A model generated the notes under the pieces. The model was not told the origin of the DNA, did no database searches, and saw only the letters and a program-made list of their open reading frames with translations. Made by a program: the position numbers and the translations under genes. Source: Anisus vortex (lineage: Eukaryota; Mollusca; Gastropoda; Planorbidae). Taken from it: DNA of 64,000 nucleotides. Where the stretch lies: positions 17,552,447 through 17,616,446 of the forward strand of contig OX421506.1 in NCBI GenBank assembly GCA_949126835.1, written 5' to 3'. Below, piece by piece: positions 45,549 through 56,900 of this stretch; position 1 is the stretch's first letter; every line of letters begins with the position of its first letter.

Positions 45549-46137
45549 CAGGGTGGGCCAATAAAATGTTACCACTTTTTATATTATTACAATTTTCAAA
45601 GTTACAAGATTTTTTGTTTCATTTTCAAGAATATTAACAACGGAACACTGAATTCTCACCCCAATGGATCGAAAGCAATATACTGTGGAGGAGCGATTGA
45701 AGATCGTGGAAGCATATTTGGAATTAAAATCGGTAACCCACACTCAGCGACGATTCACAATTGATTTTCGGGAAGAAATCAGACGCCTTCTGCAGAAGTT
45801 CAGGGAAACAGGACGTGTTACCACCGTTAGACGTATACTAAACACAGACCTTCATCTTTTCCCCTACAGAATTCATATTTTGCAAGCTCAGACAGCAGCA
45901 AATAGAGAAGAGAGACTAACCTTTTGTAGAAACATCAGTCAACGCATTGAAGATCACCCTGTTTTGTTGGACCTGATTGTTTTCAGCGATGAAGCACATT
46001 TCCACCTCAATGGACATGTTAATAGGACAAGATAAGATTTCGGGCCCAAACCAAACCTCATCATTATGTTTTCGCCCATTGAGTTTTGAAAACTTGTGTA
46101 TGATTGAAAAGTGGTAACATTTTATTGGCCCACCCTG
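45549..46137 (+). mobile_element. Internally deleted Tc1/mariner (IS630-type) element
   Basis: 33-base inverted repeats (CAGGGTGGGCCAATAAAATG...) with one mismatch, flanked by TA on both sides (45547-45548 and 46138-46139), the mariner target. It retains the start and middle of the transposase frame only. Confidence 0.85.
45664..46035 (+). pseudogene. Truncated mariner-like transposase
   Basis: 123 codons. An N-terminal helix-turn-helix start (YTVEERLKIVEAYLELKSVT) is fused by deletion to the catalytic region (LHLFPYRIHILQAQTAANRE, then DLIVFSDEAHFHLNGHVN). The first-to-second catalytic spacing is missing: only one DDE/D acidic residue region (FSDEAHF) is present, and the frame stops soon after. 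Not active. Confidence 0.8.
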
Positions 46138-46139
46138 TA

Positions 46140-46765
46140 TTTTGTTTGAATTCAAAGTAAGCATGATATTCCGGCGCGTCACTTCAGTCTGTATTTCCCT
46201 ACATTAGCAATCTAGCCTACATTCTTATGTTGTCGTCAGCTGATGAATTTCAAAATAGAAATATATTGCATTTTCATCTACTATATACAAGTAGCCGTAT
46301 TGATTTAAGCGGAGTTTTGTACCCATATAATAAATAGACATTTTTTTATAGCCATTTTCAATTAATGGCGCTTATGAGGCCGTCCTACCCGTTGGAGTTA
46401 AACCAACAATACCGTTTATCACTACTACCTTCGTTGGCTTATTTGTTAATGAAAAATATATTATAGATATCCTAGTGTTACGTCTTCACTGTCTATGGAG
46501 GTTTTATATCTTAAATGACTTTCTTGAACCCTTGAAGAATCTTGTTATTCATACACTGGCACAGTCTACCTTTCAACTACCAACGAATAACGAACGATGG
46601 CAGCAGGAACAGTTAACAAGCCTACGGTATTTAATTCAATAGATAATCAGACGTATAAAACACCAATGCAAATTATGGGTTGCAAACTCTCGAGTAGTCG
46701 CCACAACAGTCTTTCAAACTCTATTGACTGACCAACTGAACCACCTCGCGGGAAGAGAACAGTGA
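46140..46765. other. Between the mariner element and the LTR array; nothing recognised
   Basis: No coding frame or repeat that I can identify. The last four bases before the LTR (CTGC, 46766-46769) are the target duplication. Confidence 0.4.
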
Positions 46766-46769
46766 CTGC

Positions 46770-47440
46770 TGTTACGTGCCAAAGTGGACACTGTGTGAGC
46801 GACCCATGAAGTGTTTTGGGTTGGTGTTATTTTAGCGATTCATGCGCTAGGTTTAGAAGGGAACTTTTTCCTAGTTTGCTAGTCAGTTGCTTGAGAGAGG
46901 CCTGACCGTGCAAGACTGTGTTTTTTATTCAGATTTGTAAAAGCGTAAGTGAGATTTACAATGATAACTTTGGGCACACTGTATAAATATAATTATAATA
47001 ATAACGGAAACACTATAACATTATAGTATTGTACTATTGTACTATGACTTATTATATTGAGGATATTTCTTTGAATGCCTCTTTCATATATTTGTAATAA
47101 GCGAATATTTCCTGATCTAGGTCAAGATCAGAGTCGCTATTTTCTTGCTATTCTCGTGGGTGATCTTATACCTATAAGAAGATATTATGATTTCATGTTT
47201 GATTACGTATGTAACTTCTATGAATATTCCTTTTGTTATTTCTTTATATTTAATAAACTATTCATTATTAAACTGAACCGGGCCTATCTTTCTGAATGTT
47301 ATGTACTTAAATATTCGTTGGATAGTTTAACATAGTTCACTACTCGCAATCTCGCTCATACCCCTTAAGATTAAGAGCCTTGATATTAAAGTTTTGAATA
47401 TCCCATTAACTGGAGAAGACGAGAAGGCGGGTACGTGACA
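46770..47440 (+). repeat. LTR 1
   Basis: TGTTACGTGCC ... GGTACGTGACA, with TG/CA ends. A TATA-like ACTGTATAAATATAA lies near 46979 and AATAAA near 47251. It differs from LTRs 2 and 3 by lacking one T (GATTACGTATG against GATTACTGTATG). Confidence 0.9.
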
Positions 47441-47724
47441 ATTGGTGCGCTCTTGGGATAATTAATTCATTCTTTTCGAATTAATTTATTGAATAGTTGT
47501 AACTTATCTTTTACTTTGTCTTCGTAAGGAACTATTTTTCTTGTGTGTATTATATCGGTAATTGGCCGTTGGAATGTTTCTTTTGTTTACATTTTTGTAA
47601 GCCGGTGTTAACACAGTATTTTGCCTCGACTTTTGTCTTGCTTTTTTGTATCTTGTGCATTTAGTATTGCGTGCTAGGCCTAGTCTTTGTATTTTTATTC
47701 TGCTGTGTCAAGTTAAAATTAAGA

Positions 47725-49914
47725 ATGGATATTGAATCGTTTCTCAGCAATCCTTCAATAGAAGCACTTGAGTTGTTTAAAAGAAAGGATTTATTTGGTA
47801 TTATTAGAAAGTTAGAATTAGTTGTAAAAGCCATTAGTACCAAACAAGTGCTTAAAGAACAAATAATTTTACATTTTGTTAATGATGGGAGTCTGGACGA
47901 AGAGTATTTAAAGCTAGTGACACCTGAGTTAGATGAAGGCGAGGCAGAGTATTTGTTGAAACTTAAGGAAATAAAACAGAATTATGAGAGAAAACATAGA
48001 GAACTTGATATTAAGGAAGCAGAGCAGAAAGAGGCTAGTAGACGTAGGGAAGCAGAAATTAAACTGAATCATGAGAAAAGACTTAAGGAAATAGACATGA
48101 ATCACGAGAAAAAACTTAAGGAGATAGAGTTAGCGAAGGACAAGGTCGAATTGAGACAGTTGTTTCTTTCTCCAGGTGCTTTTGTTAGTCCTGTTGTTTG
48201 TTCTACTACTACTACTTGTCAATTTATTTCTACTACCGGTGCTCGTACTTCTGAAGGTTATTCTATTGATACCTATTCTATTGATAACCATTTATACAGT
48301 GTGCCAAAACTTAAAAATAATTGTAATCTCACTGAATATTTTAAATATTTTGAGCTTTTTGCCAGACAATTAAAGTGGCCAGCTCATGTACTTACCATAT
48401 TGTTATCTAAAGTCTTGCACGGCAAAGCACTCAGTGTTTTCAACACTATCGCAACTCATAGTCAGAGTGACTATAAAGTAGTCAAGGCAACCATTCTGAA
48501 CGCCTTTACTACGCCTGTCCATACGGTATGCACTCCGTATAAGCCAGATTGCAATGTACAGTCCGTACGTTACCATGAGCAAACGGAGTTCTTGACGTCG
48601 GTAACCAGAGTACTTTCTGGTATGATGCAGGTTAACGTATCAAATGCCTGTGCACTCACTACAGCTGAGGAAACTCATCCTGTCGTTACAGTGTCTTCAG
48701 ATATCTCTGAGGCCGTGGTCTCAGCAACAGTTCAGCCTGAGTCAGCAACAGTTCAGCCTGAGTCAGCAACAGTTCAACCTGAGTCAGCAACAGTTCAGCC
48801 TGAGTCAGCAACAGTTCAGCCTGAGTCAGCAACAGTTCAGCCTGAGTCAGCATATCAGCCTGAGTCAGAAACATGTATCAGAGTTCTCCGTGACACGGAG
48901 GAATCACAGTCACTACTTGTGACCAATGTTTTACCTTTGTCTGGTTCTACAGATACAGGAACCCAGATATTTGTGCAAGGAGTAGGAAGTGGACAAACTC
49001 TAGCGCCCTTTCCTCGTCCACGTCTTCGTTTTGACCACAGCCGTGTTCAAGATGACGTCATGCTCGGAGTCATATCCGAATTGCCTGTGAAAGGTAGTCA
49101 CCTTTTATTAGGAAATGACTTGGCCGGTGGCCATGTTTTTCCTCAAGTCATTACGCAGCAGCCTTTACTTTCCCCTGACCTTTGTGAAGAACCGTCAGAG
49201 TTGTTTCCTGCTTGTATGGTAACACACAGTATGACCGTTGACACTTTGCAACCTAAGCATTCACCTGTTGACACTTTGCAACCTGAGCCTTCACCAGTTG
49301 AAGATACAGCTAAGTCCATTGATGATGAACTCAACTTGCCGTTACACATCTCACATTCTGATGTCTTGTCGAAGCAAACATGCGATGCAGAGATAACGAC
49401 CTTACGACACCTGAGAGTCACTTCACCAAGTGATGATAATGAAAAGCTGTCACATGAAATTACAAGCAAAACAAGCGCCGTCGACAACATTATCTTGCCC
49501 AGAAGAGAGCAAGGTATACCATTTGAAGAAAGTCAATCAAAGGATGAAGAAATAGCCTTTGAAATACAACCATCTCGTAAGGCTGACATATACATTACAT
49601 TCTTACAAAGACATAATGCTCAAACGCCAACCTTTGAACTAGTAAAAATGTGCATGTTCTTCTTTGTGGCCTTCATTTCAAGAAAGCTTTTGAAATCGGA
49701 AATTGGTCTTTTTATTATTGAGAGTGTTTTGTTTCCATTTATAACTTTGCGAGTTTGCAATCATGTATGTCTCCCATACCTAATTAAAGAACATTCCTTT
49801 AAAAAGTTCCAGAGGAAGCCCTATGTTTGCATCACTATTGATATGTGCACTCAAAATAAAACAGTAGGAACCCTACCACGTGATTATGGACCACACCAAG
49901 GCAGCATTGAGTGA
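47725..49914 (+). CDS. Gag with protease remnant, first unit
   Basis: The frame opens at 47671, but the ATG at 47725 (MDIESFLSNPSIEALELF) matches the usual Gypsy-type Gag start. Order: N-terminal Gag helices, a charged coiled coil with KEIDMNHEKKLKEIELAKDK (about residues 95-150), and a SCAN-like capsid core (LTEYFKYFELFARQLKWP to ILNAF). Then come six ATVQPES repeats (21 bases each) and a retropepsin remnant from VLRDTEESQSLL to LPVKGSHLLLGNDLAGG. The usual D-T-G reads D-T-E, so the protease is probably inactive. A C-terminal stretch with two hydrophobic segments (MCMFFFVAFIS, LFIIESVLFPFITL) is unrecognised. RT, RNase H and integrase are missing, so the element would depend on another for movement. 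Confidence 0.8.
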   Translation: MDIESFLSNPSIEALELFKRKDLFGIIRKLELVVKAISTKQVLKEQIILHFVNDGSLDEEYLKLVTPELDEGEAEYLLKLKEIKQNYERKHRELDIKEAEQKEASRRREAEIKLNHEKRLKEIDMNHEKKLKEIELAKDKVELRQLFLSPGAFVSPVVCSTTTTCQFISTTGARTSEGYSIDTYSIDNHLYSVPKLKNNCNLTEYFKYFELFARQLKWPAHVLTILLSKVLHGKALSVFNTIATHSQSDYKVVKATILNAFTTPVHTVCTPYKPDCNVQSVRYHEQTEFLTSVTRVLSGMMQVNVSNACALTTAEETHPVVTVSSDISEAVVSATVQPESATVQPESATVQPESATVQPESATVQPESATVQPESAYQPESETCIRVLRDTEESQSLLVTNVLPLSGSTDTGTQIFVQGVGSGQTLAPFPRPRLRFDHSRVQDDVMLGVISELPVKGSHLLLGNDLAGGHVFPQVITQQPLLSPDLCEEPSELFPACMVTHSMTVDTLQPKHSPVDTLQPEPSPVEDTAKSIDDELNLPLHISHSDVLSKQTCDAEITTLRHLRVTSPSDDNEKLSHEITSKTSAVDNIILPRREQGIPFEESQSKDEEIAFEIQPSRKADIYITFLQRHNAQTPTFELVKMCMFFFVAFISRKLLKSEIGLFIIESVLFPFITLRVCNHVCLPYLIKEHSFKKFQRKPYVCITIDMCTQNKTVGTLPRDYGPHQGSIE
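48721..48850 (+). repeat. 21-bp tandem repeat coding ATVQPES
   Basis: Six in-frame copies of GCAACAGTTCAGCCTGAGTCA. The third copy carries a silent C to A change (CAACCT). The array recurs unchanged at 52786-52915 in the second unit. Confidence 0.9.
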
Positions 49915-50289
49915 CTTTTGTTTTACTTCTTTGCCTTATTCTGTGTTATGATTTGTCATGAAATGAACATATTGATTGTATTTTTGTTATATTAAATACC
50001 GGTTTGATATAGCTAATCTAGTCGGAATTGATTTGACTTTGTCCATGAGATTAAAGGCTTTTTGCTATTAGATATGCATTTTGGTGATGAAAATTGTTGA
50101 ATATCTGATATTTACAAAGTCCTAATTTGGTCTTTGCTTCACTCGAGTATAATATTACTTTAACTTCGAGCACTCGAATTTAATTGATAAGAATTTTCAA
50201 AAATGAATTTTTTGTTCATGAAATTTTCTTGATATTTTGGATGATCCAATAATTGTTCTGATTTACTCGATCAGACTAAGACTAAAGAT

Positions 50290-50400
50290 GTCATGTCATG
50301 ATATGGATTACTCTTGTTTACTCTCAAGATTATGAGACACATATGATACAATTGACTCAGTTGGTTTCCAATCTTGTTACAAGAAGATTGACTGAAAACT
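50290..50400 (+). pseudogene. Reverse transcriptase relic, first unit
   Basis: Translates VYSQDYETHMIQLTQLVSNL, the segment normally just after the YxDD box of Gypsy-type RT. The YxDD box itself is not intact. The same relic lies at 54355-54465 in the second unit. It shows that the element descends from a complete Gypsy-like retrotransposon by internal deletion. Confidence 0.5.
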
Positions 50401-50833
50401 TGTTGAGGCTTTATCTCGGGTTTAAGTTCCTAGATACCAGAGTTTATCCATATGTGAATGATATGTGGATTTTTTTTGTCCTGATAAAACTATGTATGCA
50501 TTTTTGATTAAATTGATGACATTTTCATAAAATATGTATAACATTAATTTTGATTATATTTTGATAACATATGTATTACATTAATTTTGATAATGATATT
50601 TTGATAGTATTATGACATGCATGATATGAACTTTGAATTATTTTGTTTTGATTATTCATTGATGACATATGGTTGAATTGTAAGGAGTTTTTCATTAATG
50701 ACATGTTTTTGAATTATTGTAAGAAGTTTCTTTTTAAGGTTTCTCTAAGTAAGATGAAACTAGTGTTATGAGTAGATTTTTGGTTAGAAAAATTGCCATT
50801 GTTAGTGTCAATTTTTTCAAAGAAGTGTGGGGG

Positions 50834-51505
50834 TGTTACGTGCCAAAGTGGACACTGTGTGAGCGACCCATGAAGTGTTTTGGGTTGGTGTTATTTTAGC
50901 GATTCATGCGCTAGGTTTAGAAGGGAACTTTTTCCTAGTTTGCTAGTCAGTTGCTTGAGAGAGGCCTGACCGTGCAAGACTGTGTTTTTTATTCAGATTT
51001 GTAAAAGCGTAAGTGAGATTTACAATGATAACTTTGGGCACACTGTATAAATATAATTATAATAATAACGGAAACACTATAACATTATAGTATTGTACTA
51101 TTGTACTATGACTTATTATATTGAGGATATTTCTTTGAATGCCTCTTTCATATATTTGTAATAAGCGAATATTTCCTGATCTAGGTCAAGATCAGAGTCG
51201 CTATTTTCTTGCTATTCTCGTGGGTGATCTTATACCTATAAGAAGATATTATGATTTCATGTTTGATTACTGTATGTAACTTCTATGAATATTCCTTTTG
51301 TTATTTCTTTATATTTAATAAACTATTCATTATTAAACTGAACCGGGCCTATCTTTCTGAATGTTATGTACTTAAATATTCGTTGGATAGTTTAACATAG
51401 TTCACTACTCGCAATCTCGCTCATACCCCTTAAGATTAAGAGCCTTGATATTAAAGTTTTGAATATCCCATTAACTGGAGAAGACGAGAAGGCGGGTACG
51501 TGACA
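50834..51505 (+). repeat. LTR 2 (shared middle LTR)
   Basis: 672 bases, the same as LTR 3 at the diagnostic GATTACTGTATG site. It serves as 3' LTR of the first unit and 5' LTR of the second. Confidence 0.9.
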
Positions 51506-51789
51506 ATTGGTGCGCTCTTGGGATAATTAATTCATTCTTTTCGAATTAATTTATTGAATAGTTGTAGCTTATCTTTTACTTTGTCTTCGTAAGGAACTAT
51601 TTTTCTTGTGTGTATTATATCGGTAATTGGCCGTTGGAATGTTTCTTTTGTTTACATTTTTGTAAGCCGGTGTTAACACAGTATTTTGCCTCGACTTTTG
51701 TCTTGCTTTTTTGTATCTTGTGCATTTAGTATTGCGTGCTAGGCCTAGTCTTTGTATTTTTATTCTGCTGTGTCAAGTTAAAATTAAGA

Positions 51790-53979
51790 ATGGATATTGA
51801 ATCGTTTCTCAGCAATCCTTCAATAGAAGCACTTGAGTTGTTTAAAAGAAAGGATTTATTTGGTATTATTAGAAAGTTAGAATTAGTTGTAAAAGCCATT
51901 AGTACCAAACAAGTGCTTAAAGAACAAATAATTTTACATTTTGTTAATGATGGGAGTCTGGACGAAGAGTATTTAAAGCTAGTGACACCTGAGTTAGATG
52001 AAGGCGAGGCAGAGTATTTGTTGAAACTTAAGGAAATAAAACAGAATTATGAGAGAAAACATAGAGAACTTGATATTAAGGAAGCAGAGCAGAAAGAGGC
52101 TAGTAGACGTAGGGAAGCAGAAATTAAACTAAATCATGAGAAAAGACTTAAGGAAATAGACATGAATCACGAGAAAAAACTTAAGGAGATAGAGTTAGCG
52201 AAGGACAAGGTCGAATTGAGACAGTTGTTTCTTTCTCCAGGTGCTTTTGTTAGTCCTGTTGTTTGTTCTACTACTACTACTTGTCAATTTATTTCTACTA
52301 CCGGTGCTCGTACTTCTGAAGGTTATTCTATTGATACCTATTCTATTGATAACCATTTATACAGTGTGCCAAAACTTAAAAATAATTGTAATCTCACTGA
52401 ATATTTTAAATATTTTGAGCTTTTTGCCAGACAATTAAAGTGGCCAGCTCATGTACTTACCATATTGTTATCTAAAGTCTTGCACGGCAAAGCACTCAGT
52501 GTTTTCAACACTATCGCAACTCATAGTCAGAGTGACTATAAAGTAGTCAAGGCAACCATTCTGAACGCCTTTACTACGCCTGTCCATACGGTATGCACTC
52601 CGTATAAGCCAGATTGCAATGTACAGTCCGTACGTTACCATGAGCAAACGGAGTTCTTGACGTCGGTAACCAGAGTACTTTCTGGTATGATGCAGGTTAA
52701 CGTATCAAATGCCTGTGCACTCACTACAGCTGAGGAAACTCATCCTGTCGTTACAGTGTCTTCAGATATCTCTGAGGCCGTGGTCTCAGCAACAGTTCAG
52801 CCTGAGTCAGCAACAGTTCAGCCTGAGTCAGCAACAGTTCAACCTGAGTCAGCAACAGTTCAGCCTGAGTCAGCAACAGTTCAGCCTGAGTCAGCAACAG
52901 TTCAGCCTGAGTCAGCATATCAGCCTGAGTCAGAAACATGTATCAGAGTTCTCCGTGACACGGAGGAATCACAGTCACTACTTGTGACCAATGTTTTACC
53001 TTTGTCTGGTTCTACAGATACAGGAACCCAGATATTTGTGCAAGGAGTAGGAAGTGGACAAACTCTAGCGCCCTTTCCTCGTCCACGTCTTCGTTTTGAC
53101 CACAGCCGTGTTCAAGATGACGTCATGCTCGGAGTCATATCCGAATTGCCTGTGAAAGGTAGTCACCTTTTATTAGGAAATGACTTGGCCGGTGGCCATG
53201 TTTTTCCTCAAGTCATTACGCAGCAGCCTTTACTTTCCCCTGACCTTTGTGAAGAACCGTCAGAGTTGTTTCCTGCTTGTATGGTAACACACAGTATGAC
53301 CGTTGACACTTTGCAACCTAAGCATTCACCTGTTGACACTTTGCAACCTGAGCCTTCACCAGTTGAAGATACAGCTAAGTCCATTGATGATGAACTCAAC
53401 TTGCCGTTACACATCTCACATTCTGATGTCTTGTCGAAGCAAACATGCGATGCAGAGATAACGACCTTACGACACCTGAGAGTCACTTCACCAAGTGATG
53501 ATAATGAAAAGCTGTCACATGAAATTACAAGCAAAACAAGCGCCGTCGACAACATTATCTTGCCCAGAAGAGAGCAAGGTATACCATTTGAAGAAAGTCA
53601 ATCAAAGGATGAAGAAATAGCCTTTGAAATACAACCATCTCGTAAGGCTGACATATGCATTACATTCTTACAAAGACATAATGCTCAAACGCCAACCTTT
53701 GAACTAGTAAAAATGTGCATGTTCTTCTTTGTGGCCTTCATTTCAAGAAAGCTTTTGAAATCGGAAATTGGTCTTTTTATTATTGAGAGTGTTTTGTTTC
53801 CATTTATAACTTTGCGAGTTTGCAATCATGTATGTCTCCCATACCTAATTAAAGAACATTCCTTTAAAAAGTTCCAGAGGAAGCCCTATGTTTGCATCAC
53901 TATTGATATGTGCACTCAAAATAAAACAGTAGGAACCCTACCACGTGATTATGGACCACACCAAGGCAGCATTGAGTGA
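51790..53979 (+). CDS. Gag with protease remnant, second unit
   Basis: Same 747-codon frame (opens 51736, preferred ATG 51790) as the first unit. The translated difference seen is Y to C in ADI(Y/C)ITF, from ATATACATT against ATATGCATT. The long frame is intact in both copies, which fits recent duplication. Confidence 0.8.
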   Translation: MDIESFLSNPSIEALELFKRKDLFGIIRKLELVVKAISTKQVLKEQIILHFVNDGSLDEEYLKLVTPELDEGEAEYLLKLKEIKQNYERKHRELDIKEAEQKEASRRREAEIKLNHEKRLKEIDMNHEKKLKEIELAKDKVELRQLFLSPGAFVSPVVCSTTTTCQFISTTGARTSEGYSIDTYSIDNHLYSVPKLKNNCNLTEYFKYFELFARQLKWPAHVLTILLSKVLHGKALSVFNTIATHSQSDYKVVKATILNAFTTPVHTVCTPYKPDCNVQSVRYHEQTEFLTSVTRVLSGMMQVNVSNACALTTAEETHPVVTVSSDISEAVVSATVQPESATVQPESATVQPESATVQPESATVQPESATVQPESAYQPESETCIRVLRDTEESQSLLVTNVLPLSGSTDTGTQIFVQGVGSGQTLAPFPRPRLRFDHSRVQDDVMLGVISELPVKGSHLLLGNDLAGGHVFPQVITQQPLLSPDLCEEPSELFPACMVTHSMTVDTLQPKHSPVDTLQPEPSPVEDTAKSIDDELNLPLHISHSDVLSKQTCDAEITTLRHLRVTSPSDDNEKLSHEITSKTSAVDNIILPRREQGIPFEESQSKDEEIAFEIQPSRKADICITFLQRHNAQTPTFELVKMCMFFFVAFISRKLLKSEIGLFIIESVLFPFITLRVCNHVCLPYLIKEHSFKKFQRKPYVCITIDMCTQNKTVGTLPRDYGPHQGSIE

Positions 53980-54354
53980 CTTTTGTTTTACTTCTTTGCC
54001 TTATTCTGTGTTATGATTTGTCATGAAATGAACATATTGATTGTATTTTTGTTATATTAAATACCGGTTTGATATAGCTAATCTAGTCGGAATTGATTTG
54101 ACTTTGTCCATGAGATTAAAGGCTTTTTGCTATTAGATATGCATTTTGGTGATGAAAATTGTTGAATATCTGATATTTACAAAGTCCTAATTTGGTCTTT
54201 GCTTCACTCGAGTATAATATTACTTTAACTTCGAGCACTCGAATTTAATTGATAAGAATTTTCAAAAATGAATTTTTTGTTCATGAAATTTTCTTGATAT
54301 TTTGGATGATCCAATAATTGTTCTGATTTACTCGATCAGACTAAGACTAAAGAT

Positions 54355-54465
54355 GTCATGTCATGATATGGATTACTCTTGTTTACTCTCAAGATTATGA
54401 GACACATATGATACAATTGACTCAGTTGGTTTCCAATCTTGTTACAAGAAGATTGACTGAAAACT
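54355..54465 (+). pseudogene. Reverse transcriptase relic, second unit
   Basis: Same sequence as the relic in the first unit, in the same place between the Gag frame and the purine tract. Confidence 0.5.
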
Positions 54466-54898
54466 TGTTGAGGCTTTATCTCGGGTTTAAGTTCCTAGAT
54501 ACCAGAGTTTATCCATATGTGAATGATATGTGGATTTTTTTTGTCCTGATAAAACTATGTATGCATTTTTGATTAAATTGATGACATTTTCATAAAATAT
54601 GTATAACATTAATTTTGATTATATTTTGATAACATATGTATTACATTAATTTTGATAATGATATTTTGATAGTATTATGACATGCATGATATGAACTTTG
54701 AATTATTTTGTTTTGATTATTCATTGATGACATATGGTTGAATTGTAAGGAGTTTTTCATTAATGACATGTTTTTGAATTATTGTAAGAAGTTTCTTTTT
54801 AAGGTTTCTCTAAGTAAGATGAAACTAGTGTTATGAGTAGATTTTTGGTTAGAAAAATTGCCATTGTTAGTGTCAATTTTTTCAAAGAAGTGTGGGGG

Positions 54899-55570
54899 TG
54901 TTACGTGCCAAAGTGGACACTGTGTGAGCGACCCATGAAGTGTTTTGGGTTGGTGTTATTTTAGCGATTCATGCGCTAGGTTTAGAAGGGAACTTTTTCC
55001 TAGTTTGCTAGTCAGTTGCTTGAGAGAGGCCTGACCGTGCAAGACTGTGTTTTTTATTCAGATTTGTAAAAGCGTAAGTGAGATTTACAATGATAACTTT
55101 GGGCACACTGTATAAATATAATTATAATAATAACGGAAACACTATAACATTATAGTATTGTACTATTGTACTATGACTTATTATATTGAGGATATTTCTT
55201 TGAATGCCTCTTTCATATATTTGTAATAAGCGAATATTTCCTGATCTAGGTCAAGATCAGAGTCGCTATTTTCTTGCTATTCTCGTGGGTGATCTTATAC
55301 CTATAAGAAGATATTATGATTTCATGTTTGATTACTGTATGTAACTTCTATGAATATTCCTTTTGTTATTTCTTTATATTTAATAAACTATTCATTATTA
55401 AACTGAACCGGGCCTATCTTTCTGAATGTTATGTACTTAAATATTCGTTGGATAGTTTAACATAGTTCACTACTCGCAATCTCGCTCATACCCCTTAAGA
55501 TTAAGAGCCTTGATATTAAAGTTTTGAATATCCCATTAACTGGAGAAGACGAGAAGGCGGGTACGTGACA
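54899..55570 (+). repeat. LTR 3
   Basis: 672 bases, ending GGTACGTGACA directly before CTGC. Confidence 0.9.
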
Positions 55571-55574
55571 CTGC

Positions 55575-56299
55575 TCTGATCAATAGGGACAACTGTGGCG
55601 TTCAAATTATTAATCAATATGACCACGAGTCCACAAGGGAGGTAATTAAAAAAATAATGGGTAGATGATTATAGGAGTAAGCTCCTACTGACCTTCTACG
55701 TCACGCCGCTGCTGTGACACACTTAAGTTCAACTCCAGGAAAAATAATGCTAAGCTGTTTCTTCATGGATCTGGAGTTCGCTCCTCATTGAAAAGGACAT
55801 GTAGCTTTAGTAAAAAAAATATATTATTGACGTTAGCATTACAATCCGCTTGTAAGCTGTAAGCTATAGAAACTGGCGATTACTGCTTTTTACCTAAATA
55901 GTTAGAACGTTTTTTTTTTAAACTAAATTATTATGAATCTTTAGTTCTCATGACATATTCCACATTAGCTGTTGTGTTAGTTCAGAAACACGTTGTACGT
56001 TTTCAATTGTTGTCTGTACTTGCACTAAATCACAATTTTAAAATTGAAATTTTTGTCAATTATCTGAGAAATTGTATACGAATACCCCTCACCCCCCGCC
56101 CCCCCCCCCCCCAAAAAAAAATAAAAAAAATACATAATTTAGAATTTTCAGTACGAGAAAGTAAACTTTTACAAACTATTGGATAGCTAACACACCCCTA
56201 ACGCCCTTTGACTTTTTCCCCCTTCGACATTGACTGTTTTGTCCGAATCAGTAAGTAAATGTACATAAATGAAGCACCTGGGGGTGGGAAGGGAAATAA
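55575..56299. other. Intergenic, nothing recognised
   Basis: AT-rich, with a C-tract and A-tract at 56086-56130. No gene. Confidence 0.4.
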
Positions 56300-56487
56300 T
56301 ATTAATTGTTTTTATATAGCGCGCCTATCATACTATTTTAGCATGCTCTGTGCGCTCTAGTAGATTATTACGTCCACTAGGAGCAAAACTCCTGCAGGGT
56401 GATAGGGATCAGTCGGCGGCAGGGTTAGAACCCGCGACGTGTCGGTTGACAGTGCGGTGAACTAACCGCATGACCAGCCGGCCACAT
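56300..56487 (-). repeat. tRNA-derived SINE (copy 2)
   Basis: Minus strand GGCCGGCTGGTCATGCGGTTAG and CGCGGGTTCTAACCCTGCC, then AGGAGTTTTGCTCCTAG and a GCGCGCTATATAAAAAC-type tail. Diverged copy of 27335-27605. Confidence 0.7.
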
Positions 56488-56776
56488 TCCTGAAGATCAA
56501 GACAGGGGTTGTTAAAATGTCACTTTACATATTTATCTTAAATTTACTTTTGCATGTGTCAGCCCAAGAAAAGAGGTTCGATTTCATGACAGCATGACCT
56601 GGGTTCGCTCGTCTGCTGAAAACGTAAAAAAAAAATCTTCACCTGTCCATAATACTTACTTCTCGGTCGGTCAGTCGGCGAATGTAGATTTTTACCTGTC
56701 TTTTCTCTCACGTGATTCTGCGCCCCCACCTCCACTTCTGCTTCCCCTAACGAAGAGACTCTCATTCTGTTACTAG

Positions 56777-56900
56777 TGGTTATTCCCGTCAAAATGATGG
56801 AGTAACAGAATGACTAAAATGTGTTTTGTTAAGAGAGAAGAAAACAAAATAGCAATAAAAACTGCAGTGAGAAAGTTTCTTTCGGTATTTAGTTTTTGTT
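56777..56900. repeat. Dispersed repeat shared with CARD-gene intron 1
   Basis: GTTATTCCCGTCAAAATGATGG and the AAAATGTGTTTTGTTAAGA region match 41690-41755 with mismatches. The preceding CTAGT could be a Helitron-like or other terminus; not resolved. Confidence 0.45.

Larger units (their letters stand above)
46766..55574 (+). mobile_element. Tandem LTR retrotransposon array (LTR-int-LTR-int-LTR)
   Basis: Three LTRs (46770-47440, 50834-51505, 54899-55570) share two internal regions that are almost identical over 3.4 kb. The 4-bp target duplication CTGC is found only outside the array (46766-46769 and 55571-55574); none lies at the middle LTR. A purine-rich tract (CAAAGAAGTGTGGGGG) precedes LTRs 2 and 3. 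The array therefore arose as one insertion followed by LTR-LTR recombination, or was inserted as a tandem. Confidence 0.9.

Noticed and set aside
48176..48922. Frames of 65 and 92 codons on the plus strand and 62 and 115 codons on the minus strand
   Set aside because: Alternate-frame shadows of the Gag frame and its 21-bp repeat; the same shadows recur in the second unit.
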